Source of the DNA: Colwellia sp.
Lineage (GTDB): Bacteria > Pseudomonadota > Gammaproteobacteria > Enterobacterales > Alteromonadaceae
Direction of reading: 5' to 3'
NCBI GenBank assembly: GCA_013215385.1
Contig: JABSOY010000005.1
Location: forward strand, 310,001 to 374,000
DNA length: 64,000 bases
Shown: piece after piece, positions 11,224-20,700 of the stretch
How the letters are laid out: each line of letters begins with the position of its first letter
Position numbering within the stretch: the stretch's first letter is position 1
Made by a program: the position numbers and the translations under genes
The notes under the pieces: model-generated
The model's input: only the letters and a program-made list of their open reading frames with translations
What the model was told of the DNA's origin: nothing
Database searches by the model: none

Positions 11224-11308
11224 GCCGCAGTGGTGGAATTGGTAGACACGCCGGATTCAAAATCCGGTTTCGAAAGAAGTGACGGTTCAAGTCCGTCTTG
11301 CGGTACCA
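11224..11308 (+). tRNA. tRNA-Leu (anticodon CAA)
   Basis: An 85-nt cloverleaf can be drawn by hand. The acceptor stem pairs GCCGCAG with TTGCGGT (two G-T wobbles). The D-arm contains GGTGGAATTGGTAGACAC. The anticodon stem CCGGA/TCCGG encloses loop TTCAAAA, giving anticodon CAA. A short variable arm is present as expected for Leu, and the T-arm is GACGG-TTCAAGT-CCGTC. The CCA end is encoded. A terminator follows 8 nt later, so it is a single-gene transcript. Confidence 0.97.
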
Positions 11309-11315
11309 TTATATG

Positions 11316-11348
11316 AAAGCCCTGATTCGAAAGAGTCGGGGCTTTTTT
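11316..11348 (+). terminator. Terminator of tRNA-Leu
   Basis: Hairpin AAAGCCCTGATTC-GAAA-GAGTCGGGGCTTT (13 bp with two wobble pairs, GNRA-type loop), followed by a T-run, immediately downstream of the tRNA. Confidence 0.9.
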
Positions 11349-11433
11349 ATTTCCGCAAGATAATATTAAAATAATAAATTCATGAACCGCTATAATATGC
11401 GTGTTTATCAAATGGTATTAAATAGGTTTTAAC

Positions 11434-11712
11434 ATGGCATCGACAGCGCACGCACTTCATATCTTGGTTAAGCACAAAGAAATTGCAGAAGACATTATTA
11501 AGCAGTTAGCTAAAGGAGCTAAGTTTCAAACGTTAGCTAAAAAGTATTCGTCATGTCCGTCAGGTAAGAAGGGCGGTGATTTAGGTGAGTTTAAACGAGG
11601 TCAAATGGTACCTCAGTTTGATAAAATAGCATTTAACGGCGCAATTTTAGAGCCTCACCTCGTTAAAACTAAATTTGGTTGGCATGTTATTAAAGTGCTT
11701 TACCGGACTTAA
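11434..11712 (+). CDS. ppiC: Parvulin-type peptidyl-prolyl cis-trans isomerase
   Basis: A 92-residue protein that is essentially one rotamase (parvulin) domain without signal peptide, matching the cytoplasmic PpiC of E. coli in size and sequence. Landmarks are ALHILVKH at the start, the [13 protein letters not shown] segment in the middle, and the C-terminal [15 protein letters not shown]. The conserved histidines (HILV; GWHVI) and the cysteine of CPSG are present. It catalyses prolyl isomerisation in protein folding. It stands alone between tRNA-Leu and the convergent GH18 gene. Confidence 0.95.
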   Translation: MASTAHALHILVKHKEIAEDIIKQLAKGAKFQTLAKKYSSCPSGKKGGDLGEFKRGQMVPQFDKIAFNGAILEPHLVKTKFGWHVIKVLYRT

Positions 11713-11785
11713 TTTACAACGAGTATTTTTTGAATCCTGTCCTGAATTTTGGTTTTAGCATAAATCATAATAGCATTTAATCATT

Positions 11786-12820
11786 CTATTTTTTAAAGGC
11801 CTGCACTTGGCTATGAATTGCATTTAAAAGACTATGTTGCCCTTTAGTATCATGGGTTAATTCCCAAATCATCACACCAGTTCCTTGTTGTAAAGCGAGC
11901 TTAGTTTTTGCGGTAATAGTGTTAATTGAGTTGAATGTGACATAATCACAATCAGCACAAAGCTCACCAATAACATCGTTATTAATTACTTTATTACCAA
12001 AACGATTAAGCAGCTCATTAAAACTATATTCACCCTTATACCGACCGAAACCATAACCATAAAAAGGCACGCCTAAAACTAATTTGTTTTTGCTTAGGCC
12101 AAGCTTTTTCCAAAGGATAATTTCGTTTAAAGCGTGCTGATAACTCGCGTGCTCTTTTCCTACCTGTCCCCAAGTTGGTCCTACTTGGTCATACGACATG
12201 ATGTTAACAAAATCAAAATAGGGTAACGAGGAAACTGGCACTGAACCGCCTTCATAAGATGCCGTTGCCACAGTCAGAAGTTTGTTACGCTTTTTAAGCT
12301 CAAACGACAAGGCCTTAATAAATGGCAGATAATTGCCAGAATTATCAATTTTTGTCAGTAGTTCGCCTTCAATATCAATATCTAAGCCATCGAGGTTAAA
12401 TTTATCGACAAATCTGAGCAAGTTGTTTATCAAACTGTCTCGGTGCTCAGGATTGAGCAATTTAGACCAATTGCCCGAACAATGGGGTAACACGCCACCA
12501 GCCAACGAAATTAAGACTTTAGCCCCTGCTTGATGTATTTTATTAACGGCATAGAGCAATTCACTACCGGTAATATTTTCCTTGGTATCATTAGCCATAC
12601 AAGCCATGACATTACCATGTATTAAAACCCCGTTCATATCTGGATTTAAAAATGAGATATTAATGTGGGTTAATTTATTTAGCTGAGCATTATCAATACT
12701 CTGCTTTAAGCCCTTGTAGGCAGGGATGTAACCTACTATTTTTGTTTCAGCCCACGATACAGTGGAAAAAATGAACATTAGGGTGTTTATGACAATAAAG
12801 CTAAGCAAGGTTTGCTTCAT
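11786..12820 (-). CDS. Secreted GH18 family glycosidase (chitinase-like)
   Basis: Signal peptide of ~24 residues ending VSWA, then a single GH18 barrel with no extra binding module. The second-strand motif SLAGG is at residues 105-109. The catalytic motif DGLDIDIE is complete, with D144, D147, D149 and the acid/base E151. The late MIWELTHD is the usual barrel end. It should hydrolyse chitin, chitooligosaccharides or a related GlcNAc polymer outside the cytoplasm. It is the last gene of a minus-strand locus with a TonB receptor and a GH18-LytTR sensor. Substrate is inferred from family and context. A terminator-like hairpin lies in its 5' leader. Confidence 0.9.
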   Translation of the reverse strand: MKQTLLSFIVINTLMFIFSTVSWAETKIVGYIPAYKGLKQSIDNAQLNKLTHINISFLNPDMNGVLIHGNVMACMANDTKENITGSELLYAVNKIHQAGAKVLISLAGGVLPHCSGNWSKLLNPEHRDSLINNLLRFVDKFNLDGLDIDIEGELLTKIDNSGNYLPFIKALSFELKKRNKLLTVATASYEGGSVPVSSLPYFDFVNIMSYDQVGPTWGQVGKEHASYQHALNEIILWKKLGLSKNKLVLGVPFYGYGFGRYKGEYSFNELLNRFGNKVINNDVIGELCADCDYVTFNSINTITAKTKLALQQGTGVMIWELTHDTKGQHSLLNAIHSQVQAFKK

Positions 12821-12847
12821 ATTAAATTCTCAATTAGATAGAAAAAT

Positions 12848-12877
12848 AAAGAGATAATGGTTAAACCTTATCTCTTT
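12848..12877 (-). terminator. Terminator-like hairpin in the leader of the GH18 gene
   Basis: Arms AAAGAGATAA and TTATCTCTTT, extended by GG/CC with one bulge, followed on the minus strand by ATTTTTC. It sits 28 nt before the GH18 start and after the tiny ORF at 13026-13100, so it could end that transcript or attenuate GH18 expression. Confidence 0.55.
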
Positions 12878-13025
12878 GTTTATTAAAGATACAAAAAAAA
12901 TGATTGATTGCAACGTGTGGGTTAAGTCGATGCCTTTTCAACGGTTGTACTGGTTAAAAAAACTAAACTAAACAATCAATCACTTTTAATGTAAAGGGGG
13001 GTAAAAATAAGCATTTAGGTATAAA

Positions 13026-13100
13026 TCATGCGACAATAGAAAAAGAAAGTGAACTGCCTAAAACCATCGCAATAATATTTTTCCTAAATTCAATCAACAT
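13026..13100 (-). CDS. 24-codon small ORF, signal-peptide-like (leader or TonB-receptor remnant)
   Basis: ATG at 13100 is preceded by GGAG with a 6-nt spacer, and the frame runs 24 codons to a TGA. The product starts MLIEFRKNIIAMVLGSSLSF: a basic stretch followed by a hydrophobic one, like a truncated signal peptide, ending IVA. Its upstream DNA is related to the promoter region of the TonB receptor at 17765-21046 (shared 59-bp module). It may be the relic of a deleted receptor gene, or a leader peptide ahead of the GH18 gene. I have no direct evidence that it is translated. Confidence 0.4.
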   Translation of the reverse strand: MLIEFRKNIIAMVLGSSLSFSIVA

Positions 13101-13170
13101 TATATTCTCCGTTCTATTTATACCTGTAAATTAATATTTCTAAGCTGTTCTTGCCATTAGCAAGATAACT

Positions 13171-13188
13171 AACGACAGCGCTATTATT
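13171..13188. promoter_or_regulatory. Degenerate LacI-type palindrome upstream of the small ORF
   Basis: AACGACAGCGCTATTATT shares the AGCGCT core and flanks with the better palindrome at 21096-21113 in front of the TonB receptor. It lies 71-88 bases upstream of the small ORF start. A further AGCGCT core occurs nearby at about 13205-13210. Functional status is inferred only from the resemblance. Confidence 0.4.
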
Positions 13189-13252
13189 GGTAATGGCTCT
13201 ATTCAGCGCTAAATTTTAATTATATTAAAGTAGGTCATTCATAAGTGTAATA

Positions 13253-13311
13253 ACCCTATCAAGGTTAATTCATCCAGAATAGGGGAGGGATGGTTATCTA
13301 TCACGAAATGA
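13253..13311 (-). promoter_or_regulatory. 59-bp regulatory module, copy A
   Basis: By hand alignment it matches copy B (21145-21203) at 48 of 59 positions with no gap. Conserved blocks are ACCCTA, CAAGGTTA, AGAATAGGG and GATGGTTA/CTATCACGAAATGA. A further shared 9-mer CCACTCATG lies 119 bases from the module start in both copies (13372-13380 here). It contains direct repeats AAGGTTA (13261) and ATGGTTA (13290), spaced 29 bases. It lies upstream of the small ORF and the GH18 gene and is a candidate activator site. Confidence 0.6.
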
Positions 13312-13459
13312 TATCGTAATCAGTGTAACCACATGAAAAACAGAGGATAAAGTAAGTAGGTAAAATTGTGGCCACTCATGAAACGTTCTGCTTTTCGCGA
13401 AAAATCCGAATAGCCTCTAAATTTATCTATTGATAATAAAAACTATGAAAATTAAACCA

Positions 13460-14965
13460 TTACAGTCGTAAAAGTTCACTGTGCTTTTTAAAGTTTAATC
13501 CACAGCGTCTGATAAAATCACTCAAACCATTAATTTCGTGTTGATGGTTAGCATAATCAAACGTCTGGTCACTATCTTTTCTAGGAAATACCCCATATCC
13601 GGCCAGCAAGCACGCCCATGATTTTGGTTGATAACCTCCCACCAACTTATGCTTATGCATATCGCCGGAGAAATCTTGACTATTCTTCCAAAGGTATAAA
13701 ATTTTGCTTAAATTTTCAGAGATGTTTTTATTAGCCGCATTATCTCGCCAATAATCGCTATCGGTGCGTTGATTCGCTTTGTAATGACAGACAATATAGT
13801 CTCTGATGTCATCAAATCTCGAATTAATCTCTTTGTTAAAGGCATCTTCAAATTTATTAGTTCCCTTGCCTTCTTCAAAATACTGAATAAATTTCCCGAT
13901 AGTATTAAATGAAAGTGCAATTGCGGTTGCCTCTAAAGGTTCAATAAACCCTTGAGATAAACCAACGGCAAGACAGTTTTTGTACCAGTGTTTTTCAACA
14001 CGTCCTACTTTCATTTTTAAATGTTTTGCTTCGATATCACTTTCTAATAAACCTAAATGCTGTCTCAGTTCAGTTTCAGCCTGGTTTGAATCGATATAGT
14101 TATTGCTATAAACATAGCCATTACCAAAACGATTTCTGAGCGGGATCTGCCAAGCCCAACCGTTAGACAACGCGGTGGCTTTAGTTGCTACGGGAAGTAC
14201 TGGTGATATTTCACTTGGCATCATAACGGCGGCATCGTTGACTAAATTATCTTTAAAACTCTGATAGCCGACCTGCAATGTCTTTTGCATCAGTAATGAA
14301 TTAAACCCTGAACTATCAATAAAAAAATCAGCGGCTAACAGCGTGCCATCGTTAAGTTTTACCGAGCTAAGCTTGCCATCTTTTGTCACTAAAACGTCGG
14401 CGACAGTGCCGTATACTCTTTTCACCCCTCGGCTTTGAGCGTTTTCTGCTAAAAACTCTCCTAACAGGGCTGAATCGAAGTGATATCCGTAGGCAATGCC
14501 AAAAGGAAAAGACTCATCAGGCAAAGGTCCCAAATTGTTTTTTGATAAATAGGATTCTAAAAAGTAGTTATCTGGATGGGCGTCAACTCTATACCCTTGC
14601 ATTCGCGCTTGAATATTTTTTAAAAAAAGCGGCACGGTGAATATATCGTCTGTTTGCGCGGCGAATGGATGAAAGTAAGACTCAAAACCGGCAATAGTTG
14701 ACCACTTATCAAAGGTAATACCATTTTTGTAAGTTGCATTGCAACGGGGCATCCACTGTGAGTCAGCGACATTGATAGCATCAAAAAACAATTTCAAGTG
14801 CGGAGTACTGCCTTCGCCAACACCAATAATGCCTATTTCTTTAGACTCAACTAAGCAAATTTCAGTTGTTTTCCACTTAGATGCCAATAGGTTTGCAGCC
14901 ATCCATCCCGCCGTTCCGCCACCGACAATGATTATCTTTTTTGGTTTACCGTCGTTGTTTAACAT
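13460..14965 (-). CDS. Tryptophan-halogenase-like flavoprotein (first copy)
   Basis: FAD-binding GGGTAGWMAA lies at residues 15-24. The lysine that is catalytic in true halogenases is kept (K80 in ATYKNGITF), as are the WxWxIP motif (W270-W272, GWAWQIP) and the glutamate of EPLEATAI (E345). At 501 residues it has normal length. The family is named for tryptophan halogenases, but such proteins are very often encoded beside large TonB receptors in carbohydrate loci, and their substrate there is not established. It is 65 bases downstream of the cupin gene and probably co-transcribed with it and the second copy. No flavin reductase is nearby. Confidence 0.88.
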   Translation of the reverse strand: MLNNDGKPKKIIIVGGGTAGWMAANLLASKWKTTEICLVESKEIGIIGVGEGSTPHLKLFFDAINVADSQWMPRCNATYKNGITFDKWSTIAGFESYFHPFAAQTDDIFTVPLFLKNIQARMQGYRVDAHPDNYFLESYLSKNNLGPLPDESFPFGIAYGYHFDSALLGEFLAENAQSRGVKRVYGTVADVLVTKDGKLSSVKLNDGTLLAADFFIDSSGFNSLLMQKTLQVGYQSFKDNLVNDAAVMMPSEISPVLPVATKATALSNGWAWQIPLRNRFGNGYVYSNNYIDSNQAETELRQHLGLLESDIEAKHLKMKVGRVEKHWYKNCLAVGLSQGFIEPLEATAIALSFNTIGKFIQYFEEGKGTNKFEDAFNKEINSRFDDIRDYIVCHYKANQRTDSDYWRDNAANKNISENLSKILYLWKNSQDFSGDMHKHKLVGGYQPKSWACLLAGYGVFPRKDSDQTFDYANHQHEINGLSDFIRRCGLNFKKHSELLRL

Positions 14966-15030
14966 TGTTATTTGCTCATCATTGATAATATTAAAAGGTT
15001 GTTTTTTTTGTAATAGTTATTTTGTAATAC

Positions 15031-16047
15031 TTACTTTTGTAACTTAGTAATGAAAAAATCTTTTATCGTTCTGACATCTTCGACAGCTAAGTCGCCGAGT
15101 ATATGTTGCTGATGTTCTGGAATGTAAGACTTCGGGTTTAGCTCTTGATGAAATAAGTAGTGATCGAACATGCATCGCCAAGCATTACGCTGTTTTGGGC
15201 TCAAGTCTCGCATAGCCAACAGTGCTAAGTTCAAACTATCAATTGGACTAGGCGACACTGCATTTCGCGCAAAAGCACCACTCCACCAGTAGTTCATTAA
15301 AGCATTCACTTTTTCCAAAGATTCAACATGATGCCACCAGAGCATAGGAATAAAAATGGCATCACCAGGCCCAAGCTCAACACTGTAGGCCTCGGCCAAG
15401 GCAAGTTTAAACAGGGGGTAACGTTCAAAATCAGGTTTATCAATATCCACCAAACTCGTGGGTGCACCTGCAGGGGTAAAATTAAGGGGACCCGGGTATA
15501 AGTGACATGTTTGCTCCGGTGGAAAAAGAATGAAGCGTCGCCGGCCAGCGACAACACAGGCAACATTATCAGAGCCATCATAATGGGTATTAACAATTCC
15601 TTCATTGCCAAGCCATAAGCGTGGCGCTACGTTAGGAAAAAACTCGGAACTATTTTCATTCACTAAACCGGGTAAAATATCTTGTACGAGTGTACTTTGC
15701 ATAGAAATAGCTGGGTAAACATCTCTATCGATCAACTCTAAAAGGCGGCCTAAAAAAAGATCCAATCGCTCCTCACCATGCAAGAAGTTTATATCGGTCA
15801 ACTGCTCATTGTAATAGAAACGTTTGTTGGCGGATGGCGGGGCAACGACCATTGCGGTCTTTTTCCCCCGATAAAACTTATTTAAATAAGCAACAAAATC
15901 ACTTGGCGTTTTATTCGCAGAAGTAACTAAGGGCCAACTTTTAGCAAACCCACGTATCACTATTGGCCTTTGACTAGGCACAATTTCCTCAAAAAATTGT
16001 TGAGCACTCAAGGTCGAATATTCTGGCATGGTTTTGTATATCGTCAT
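15031..16047 (-). CDS. JmjC/cupin-like domain protein (Fe(II)/2-oxoglutarate oxygenase type)
   Basis: The N-terminal FFEEIVPSQRPIVIRGFAKSWP is the usual opening of cupin_8 (JmjC-like) proteins. The iron-binding facial triad is present: His and Asp in NTHYDGSDNVACVV and the second His in WWHHVESL. RRRFILFPPEQ and LGPGDAIFIP are the expected core strands. It should be a cytoplasmic hydroxylase-like enzyme with unknown substrate. It lies between two halogenase-like genes behind a TonB receptor, a grouping repeatedly seen in Alteromonadales and xanthomonad/Caulobacter carbohydrate loci. Co-transcription is likely (gaps of 65 and 69 bases). Confidence 0.87.
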   Translation of the reverse strand: MTIYKTMPEYSTLSAQQFFEEIVPSQRPIVIRGFAKSWPLVTSANKTPSDFVAYLNKFYRGKKTAMVVAPPSANKRFYYNEQLTDINFLHGEERLDLFLGRLLELIDRDVYPAISMQSTLVQDILPGLVNENSSEFFPNVAPRLWLGNEGIVNTHYDGSDNVACVVAGRRRFILFPPEQTCHLYPGPLNFTPAGAPTSLVDIDKPDFERYPLFKLALAEAYSVELGPGDAIFIPMLWWHHVESLEKVNALMNYWWSGAFARNAVSPSPIDSLNLALLAMRDLSPKQRNAWRCMFDHYLFHQELNPKSYIPEHQQHILGDLAVEDVRTIKDFFITKLQK

Positions 16048-16116
16048 GGATATTTTTTATACCTTATATATGTACGCACATGTAAATAATAACGCACGGG
16101 ACCATTGCTATGTTAA

Positions 16117-17661
16117 TCAAGGCGTCTGGCAATGAGCCTGAATGTAATCATAGTGATTTGGCATTTTTAGCACAGTAGCACGGATATTTTTAACATTTTC
16201 ACTTAAGGTCTTTGCTAAATCTTGACTATGAAAGCCATCGAGCAAGGGATGATACTTTAGTGGCCGTATTTTCATTCCTTCTAAAATTGAACACCAACTA
16301 TCACGGGTAAAAAACTGCCCTGGCGTAGCTTCTATCTGGCCTCTTTTTCGAAATAAACTTATTTTTTCACGCAACGATTCGGGTATTGGCATATTTTGGC
16401 ACCATCGCCAAAAGTCCGTATCATTACGAGCCGAAGTACAATAATGCAAAATAATGAAATCGCGGATCTCTGCGTAGTCGCTATTGATTTTTTGATTAAA
16501 TATTCGTTCATTGTCAGCGTCAAAATCATTATCTGGAAAATGCTGGATGAAATGCACTAAGGTTTTATAGACCAAATGAATAGCGGTCGACTCTAATGGT
16601 TCGAGAAACCCGCTAGCAAGCCCTAGTGCTAAACAGTTGTTGTGCCAAATCTTTTTCCGTTTACCCGTAACAAAGGGGATAATTCTCGGTTCATTAATCA
16701 TTTTGCCGCTAACACTGTTGAGCAAGGTATCTAACGCTTGGTCGTCACTACAAAATTGACTGGAAAAAACATAGCCATTACCTATTCGATGTTGCAAGGG
16801 GATTTTCCAAGACCAGCCCGCATGTTGAGCCGTTGCTATTGTATACGGCACAGGGGGGCTTACTTGTTCGGTTTGTACCGTAACGGCGCGATTACAAGGT
16901 AGGTAATGCGACCAATCTTCGAAACCCACCTTTAAGGATTTATCGATCAAAAGCGCTTTAAAGCCCGTACAGTCGATAAAAAAATCACTGCTGACAGTCG
17001 AACCGTTTTCTAAATCTAGACTACGAATAAACGCTTTTTTATCAAGGTTAACTTTATTAACCGTTGCTTCTATTCTAGTTACTCCGCGCTTATGGCAAAG
17101 GTCTCGACAATAACTAGCAACTTTAACCGCATCTAAGTGCAAGGCATGAGCGTAGTTTGATAACACCCAGTTTTGAGGCTGATGTGGGGGTAACATAAAA
17201 CGTTCATTTTCGGCCATAATAGTGTTTGGCGAATAATCTCCCCAAGCTGTTACCTTGCCATCAGCAAGAGACTTTAACCAAGCTTGATAAAAATCGAAGC
17301 CATTAATATCTTTGCCAACTTTGCCAAAGGGATGGAAATAGCTTTCCCCTGGTGTTAACCAATCGTCGAAGCGAATGCCTAATTTAAAACTGGCGGAAGT
17401 TGCTTGTATAAATTCTTTGAGATCAATTTGGCATGCTTGCACAAAATCCATTATTGACGGTACCGTTGACTCACCCACCCCAATGGTTGCAATATCGGTA
17501 GATTCAACGACGGTAATCTTAACCTTACTGCCTCTTAAAGTAGTAGAAAGTAATGTTGCGGCCATCCAACCAGCCGTTCCACCACCTACAATACAGATAG
17601 ATTTTAAAGCATTTTGCATTAAGGGAGCCCTAGTTAGATCAAACATTAGATTAATCATCAT
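16117..17661 (-). CDS. Tryptophan-halogenase-like flavoprotein (second copy)
   Basis: Paralogue of the 13460-14965 protein, with GGGTAGWMAATLL for FAD, K93 in SFKLGIRFDDW as the halogenase lysine, GWSWKIP as the WxWxIP motif, and GFLEPLESTAIHL with the conserved glutamate. Length is 514 residues from this start. A start at 17619 (MQNALKSICIVGGG) would remove a 14-residue extension and bring the FAD motif nearer the N-terminus as in relatives, so the start is uncertain. It follows the TonB receptor after a strong hairpin at 17703-17740, which may reduce read-through. Substrate unknown. Confidence 0.88.
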   Translation of the reverse strand: MMINLMFDLTRAPLMQNALKSICIVGGGTAGWMAATLLSTTLRGSKVKITVVESTDIATIGVGESTVPSIMDFVQACQIDLKEFIQATSASFKLGIRFDDWLTPGESYFHPFGKVGKDINGFDFYQAWLKSLADGKVTAWGDYSPNTIMAENERFMLPPHQPQNWVLSNYAHALHLDAVKVASYCRDLCHKRGVTRIEATVNKVNLDKKAFIRSLDLENGSTVSSDFFIDCTGFKALLIDKSLKVGFEDWSHYLPCNRAVTVQTEQVSPPVPYTIATAQHAGWSWKIPLQHRIGNGYVFSSQFCSDDQALDTLLNSVSGKMINEPRIIPFVTGKRKKIWHNNCLALGLASGFLEPLESTAIHLVYKTLVHFIQHFPDNDFDADNERIFNQKINSDYAEIRDFIILHYCTSARNDTDFWRWCQNMPIPESLREKISLFRKRGQIEATPGQFFTRDSWCSILEGMKIRPLKYHPLLDGFHSQDLAKTLSENVKNIRATVLKMPNHYDYIQAHCQTP

Positions 17662-17702
17662 CCCGCGTTGTCAGGCGGGCATTACATTTTATCGTCAAAA
17701 AT

Positions 17703-17740
17703 AAATAAACTGCGCAGTGTTGCCACTACGCAGTTTATTT
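17703..17740 (-). terminator. Intra-locus hairpin between TonB receptor and halogenase genes
   Basis: Arms AAATAAACTGCG and CGCAGTTTATTT continue inward to a ~17-bp stem with one mismatch and a TTGC loop. On the minus strand it is followed by ATTTTT. It begins 24 bases after the receptor stop and probably ends or lowers transcription into the halogenase/cupin genes. Confidence 0.75.
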
Positions 17741-17764
17741 TACATCTTTTGCTTGTGTTTACGA

Positions 17765-20700
17765 TTAGAACACCGCATTAATACTCAAGGCATAACGACG
17801 GTCAGAGGTGAAGCTAAACGCATCGGTTAATGTGCCTTGCTGATTTTGTTGGTATTGAGTTTGCGTATCCGTACCAAGTACATTACTCACTTGCAGGCCA
17901 ATTTTAACATTTTCGCTAATGTTGTAATAAAGGCTCGCATCCATCATCCCCTGATCCTTTGAATATGCCGGTACAAATTCTTCAGACTCACGCAAAGTTA
18001 GCAGGTATGCTGAACGCCAGGTATACGCTAAGCGAAAGGAAATATCGTGCTTCTCATACATACCGACAATGTTAAAGTTCTTGTCAGAATAGCCCTGTAA
18101 CGGCAAACCAGTGAACTGACGAAAAGAATTGCGATTGTCAGTCACTGGTACACCTGCACCATTGGTTGAAAGTGTCTGAGTCGGATTGGTGTTTGGATCT
18201 TCCAGCCCATCTTGATCAATGTAGGTATAGTTAACCTGCAGACCTAAACCATTCCATATTCCTGGCAACATATCGTAAAATTGGCTGTATGCTAATTCGA
18301 TCCCACGAATGGTGCCAGAACCTGTGTTAGCTGGACCATAGGCAGACACGGGCGTGCTAATACCAGCAACTTCAACGTCGGTCGAGAATTGTTTATTTCG
18401 AATGATGTTATCCAGTTTTTTGTGGAACAAGCCAACAGTCATCGAACCTGCATCGGCAAAATACCACTCTGTGGTCAAATCAATATTAATAGACTCTTCT
18501 GGTTCTAAGAAAGCGTTACGTGCATTAGCACTGACTTCAATATTTTTTAGATCGACTGTTGGGTTAGTAGCTTCATCTTTAGGTTCAGAGGGATCTAGAT
18601 AAACCTCTTCGTAATCCAAACTAATGTTCATTTTGTTAGCAGAATCAACAAGACTTGGATAATAAAGGCTTTTAGAAGCGGCGAATCTCACTATCACTTC
18701 ATCAGTAACAGCCAAACTAAGGTTTAAGCTCGGTAGCACGGTCGTATAATCTGTACCGTCAATTGTGCTAGAGAAGCTTTCACCTGAAGCTAGTGCAAAA
18801 ATACTTGGATAGTCATTCAACATAACCTGATGAAGTGACCCCTCTTCATCGGTGCCACGTCTAGATGTTGGCGGTGTGTTGATGGCACCGGTAGATTGCA
18901 GTTGATAATCAACATAACGTAAACCAATGTTACCTTTAAGTATCATATCCGACTGTCCAAGGTCAAAGTCAAAATCGCCGCGAACATAAAACTCAGTACG
19001 TTCTGTTTTACTTGAACTAATATGACGAGGAGCAAAGTGACTGAAAACACGATCAGCTAAGTCTTCATATGCCAACGCGCAACCGCCGCTTCCATCCATT
19101 GCATTGCCATCAGCACTCCAAGTGCCACAACCATCACGTAGGGTTTGTCCGTAATTCTTTGCTAGGTCCATTTGAGGAAATAAAAAGCTGTTGTTAGCAC
19201 CGATTAAGGTATCGCCATTGTAATGGTCAGCAAAACTAACACGGTCGAATAACCCAGGAACAACTTGCGGTGAAGCATTATAGGAAGCTTGATCATTCCA
19301 AGGAGTACCTAAAGCCTGCCAACCTTCGTAATCGGTATCACGTATTATTAACTCTTTTTCAGAATAATAAAGTCCTGCTTTTATCGCGGTAAAAGTACCC
19401 GCTAATTTGTATTCTACATCAAACTTAAAGCTATCAGAGCTTGCTTCATTGTGCTCTTCTTGCTGCATACCGCTAGCCATTCGTAGAATGGGTCTGGTAT
19501 TAGCTTCAACGTCTGGAGGAGTAGATGTATTGGCATTCAAATACTCAATTGTGGGGGTGTCACCTCTTAAGTCCATGAAAAATGGTGCATGTTCACTGGC
19601 TTGATTACCATTAATTCTAGAGGTAAGTGAGTTATTGTGAACAATTTGCTCTGATTTAATATGCTGGTAATCTACCGCAACCGTTAGTAAATCTGTCGGT
19701 TTAAAGACGATATTCAAAGAGGTATCGTCAATGGTACTTTCGTTGTAGTTATAACGAGAACGAAACTGTAGGGGTAATTCCGGACTGGTTCCTCGACCGA
19801 CACCTGAAGTCAGATAGCCATTGCCATCAACGGTCAAAGGATGACTTTGATCGGTATCATCAAAGCCATCGAACCACTGAATGCCATTAGGTGCATAGGA
19901 TAAGAAGCCGCGATCACCAGAAGCAATAACATACTCTTGATACTCTAGTGACGCTTCAGAACTGATATGTTCTAAGGTAGCGGTAATTCTTTCATCGGTA
20001 CTCTGCCACTGTAAGCTGGCTGTGATCCCTTGGCGCTTACGATCGTTTTCTGCACTCGTTATGGTGTAACTCGCTGGCGCATACCAAGTCTCACCTTCAG
20101 GTTGACCTTCAAGTTCTTCAGCTTCATATTGTGGGTTATAAGCGGCCTCGTCCTCAGCTGAATACTGAACTGTATCTGCTTGGTCAGGACCACAGGCACG
20201 CCAATCTGAGGCACCAGGAATACAAGGATTAGAATACTGACCGGCAAGAATGCCAGGGCTGGGTGTTCCCCAAGCATCGTACGAGAAAGTATCAGCGGGA
20301 CCACGACTGTGAAAATTGCCTAAGCCGAAACCATCGCCACGTGTCTTAAACTCAGACTGAGATACTGCAATCAATACGCCAAACTTACCAGCACTAGTAT
20401 CCCAATTGTCAGAAAAAAGTGCACTGAATGATGGCGTCGTTTCTTCGCGGTAATCACCATAATTAGCTTGCACACCAACCGCAATAACCTGTTTGTCGGA
20501 ATCAAAAGGTTTTCGCGTAACTAAGTTGACTGTACCTGCTATGCCACCAGAAATTCGATCAGCGGTTTGGCTTTTATAAACCTCTACTGCACCTAATAAT
20601 TCTGCAGGGAAATCCTCATAACTTAGGCCGCCATTGGGATTGGCACTGAATGAATCGCGACCATTAATTTCGCTACGCACACGGTCTAAACCGCGGACCA

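Larger units (their letters stand above)
12821..13459. other. Long intergenic region of the GH18 locus
   Basis: About 640 bases between the GH18 gene and the first halogenase-like gene. It holds a terminator-like hairpin (12848-12877), the 24-codon ORF (13026-13100), a degenerate palindrome (13171-13188), the 59-bp module copy A (13253-13311) and the block CCACTCATG (13372-13380). I see no larger coding frame. Confidence 0.6.

Noticed and set aside
11184-11411. 75-codon minus-strand frame across tRNA-Leu
   Set aside because: It is the antisense of the tRNA and its terminator; a frequent false gene call at tRNA-Leu loci.
13460-17661. Halogenated natural-product biosynthetic cluster
   Set aside because: There are no NRPS/PKS, tailoring or flavin-reductase genes; the context is a TonB-receptor carbohydrate locus.
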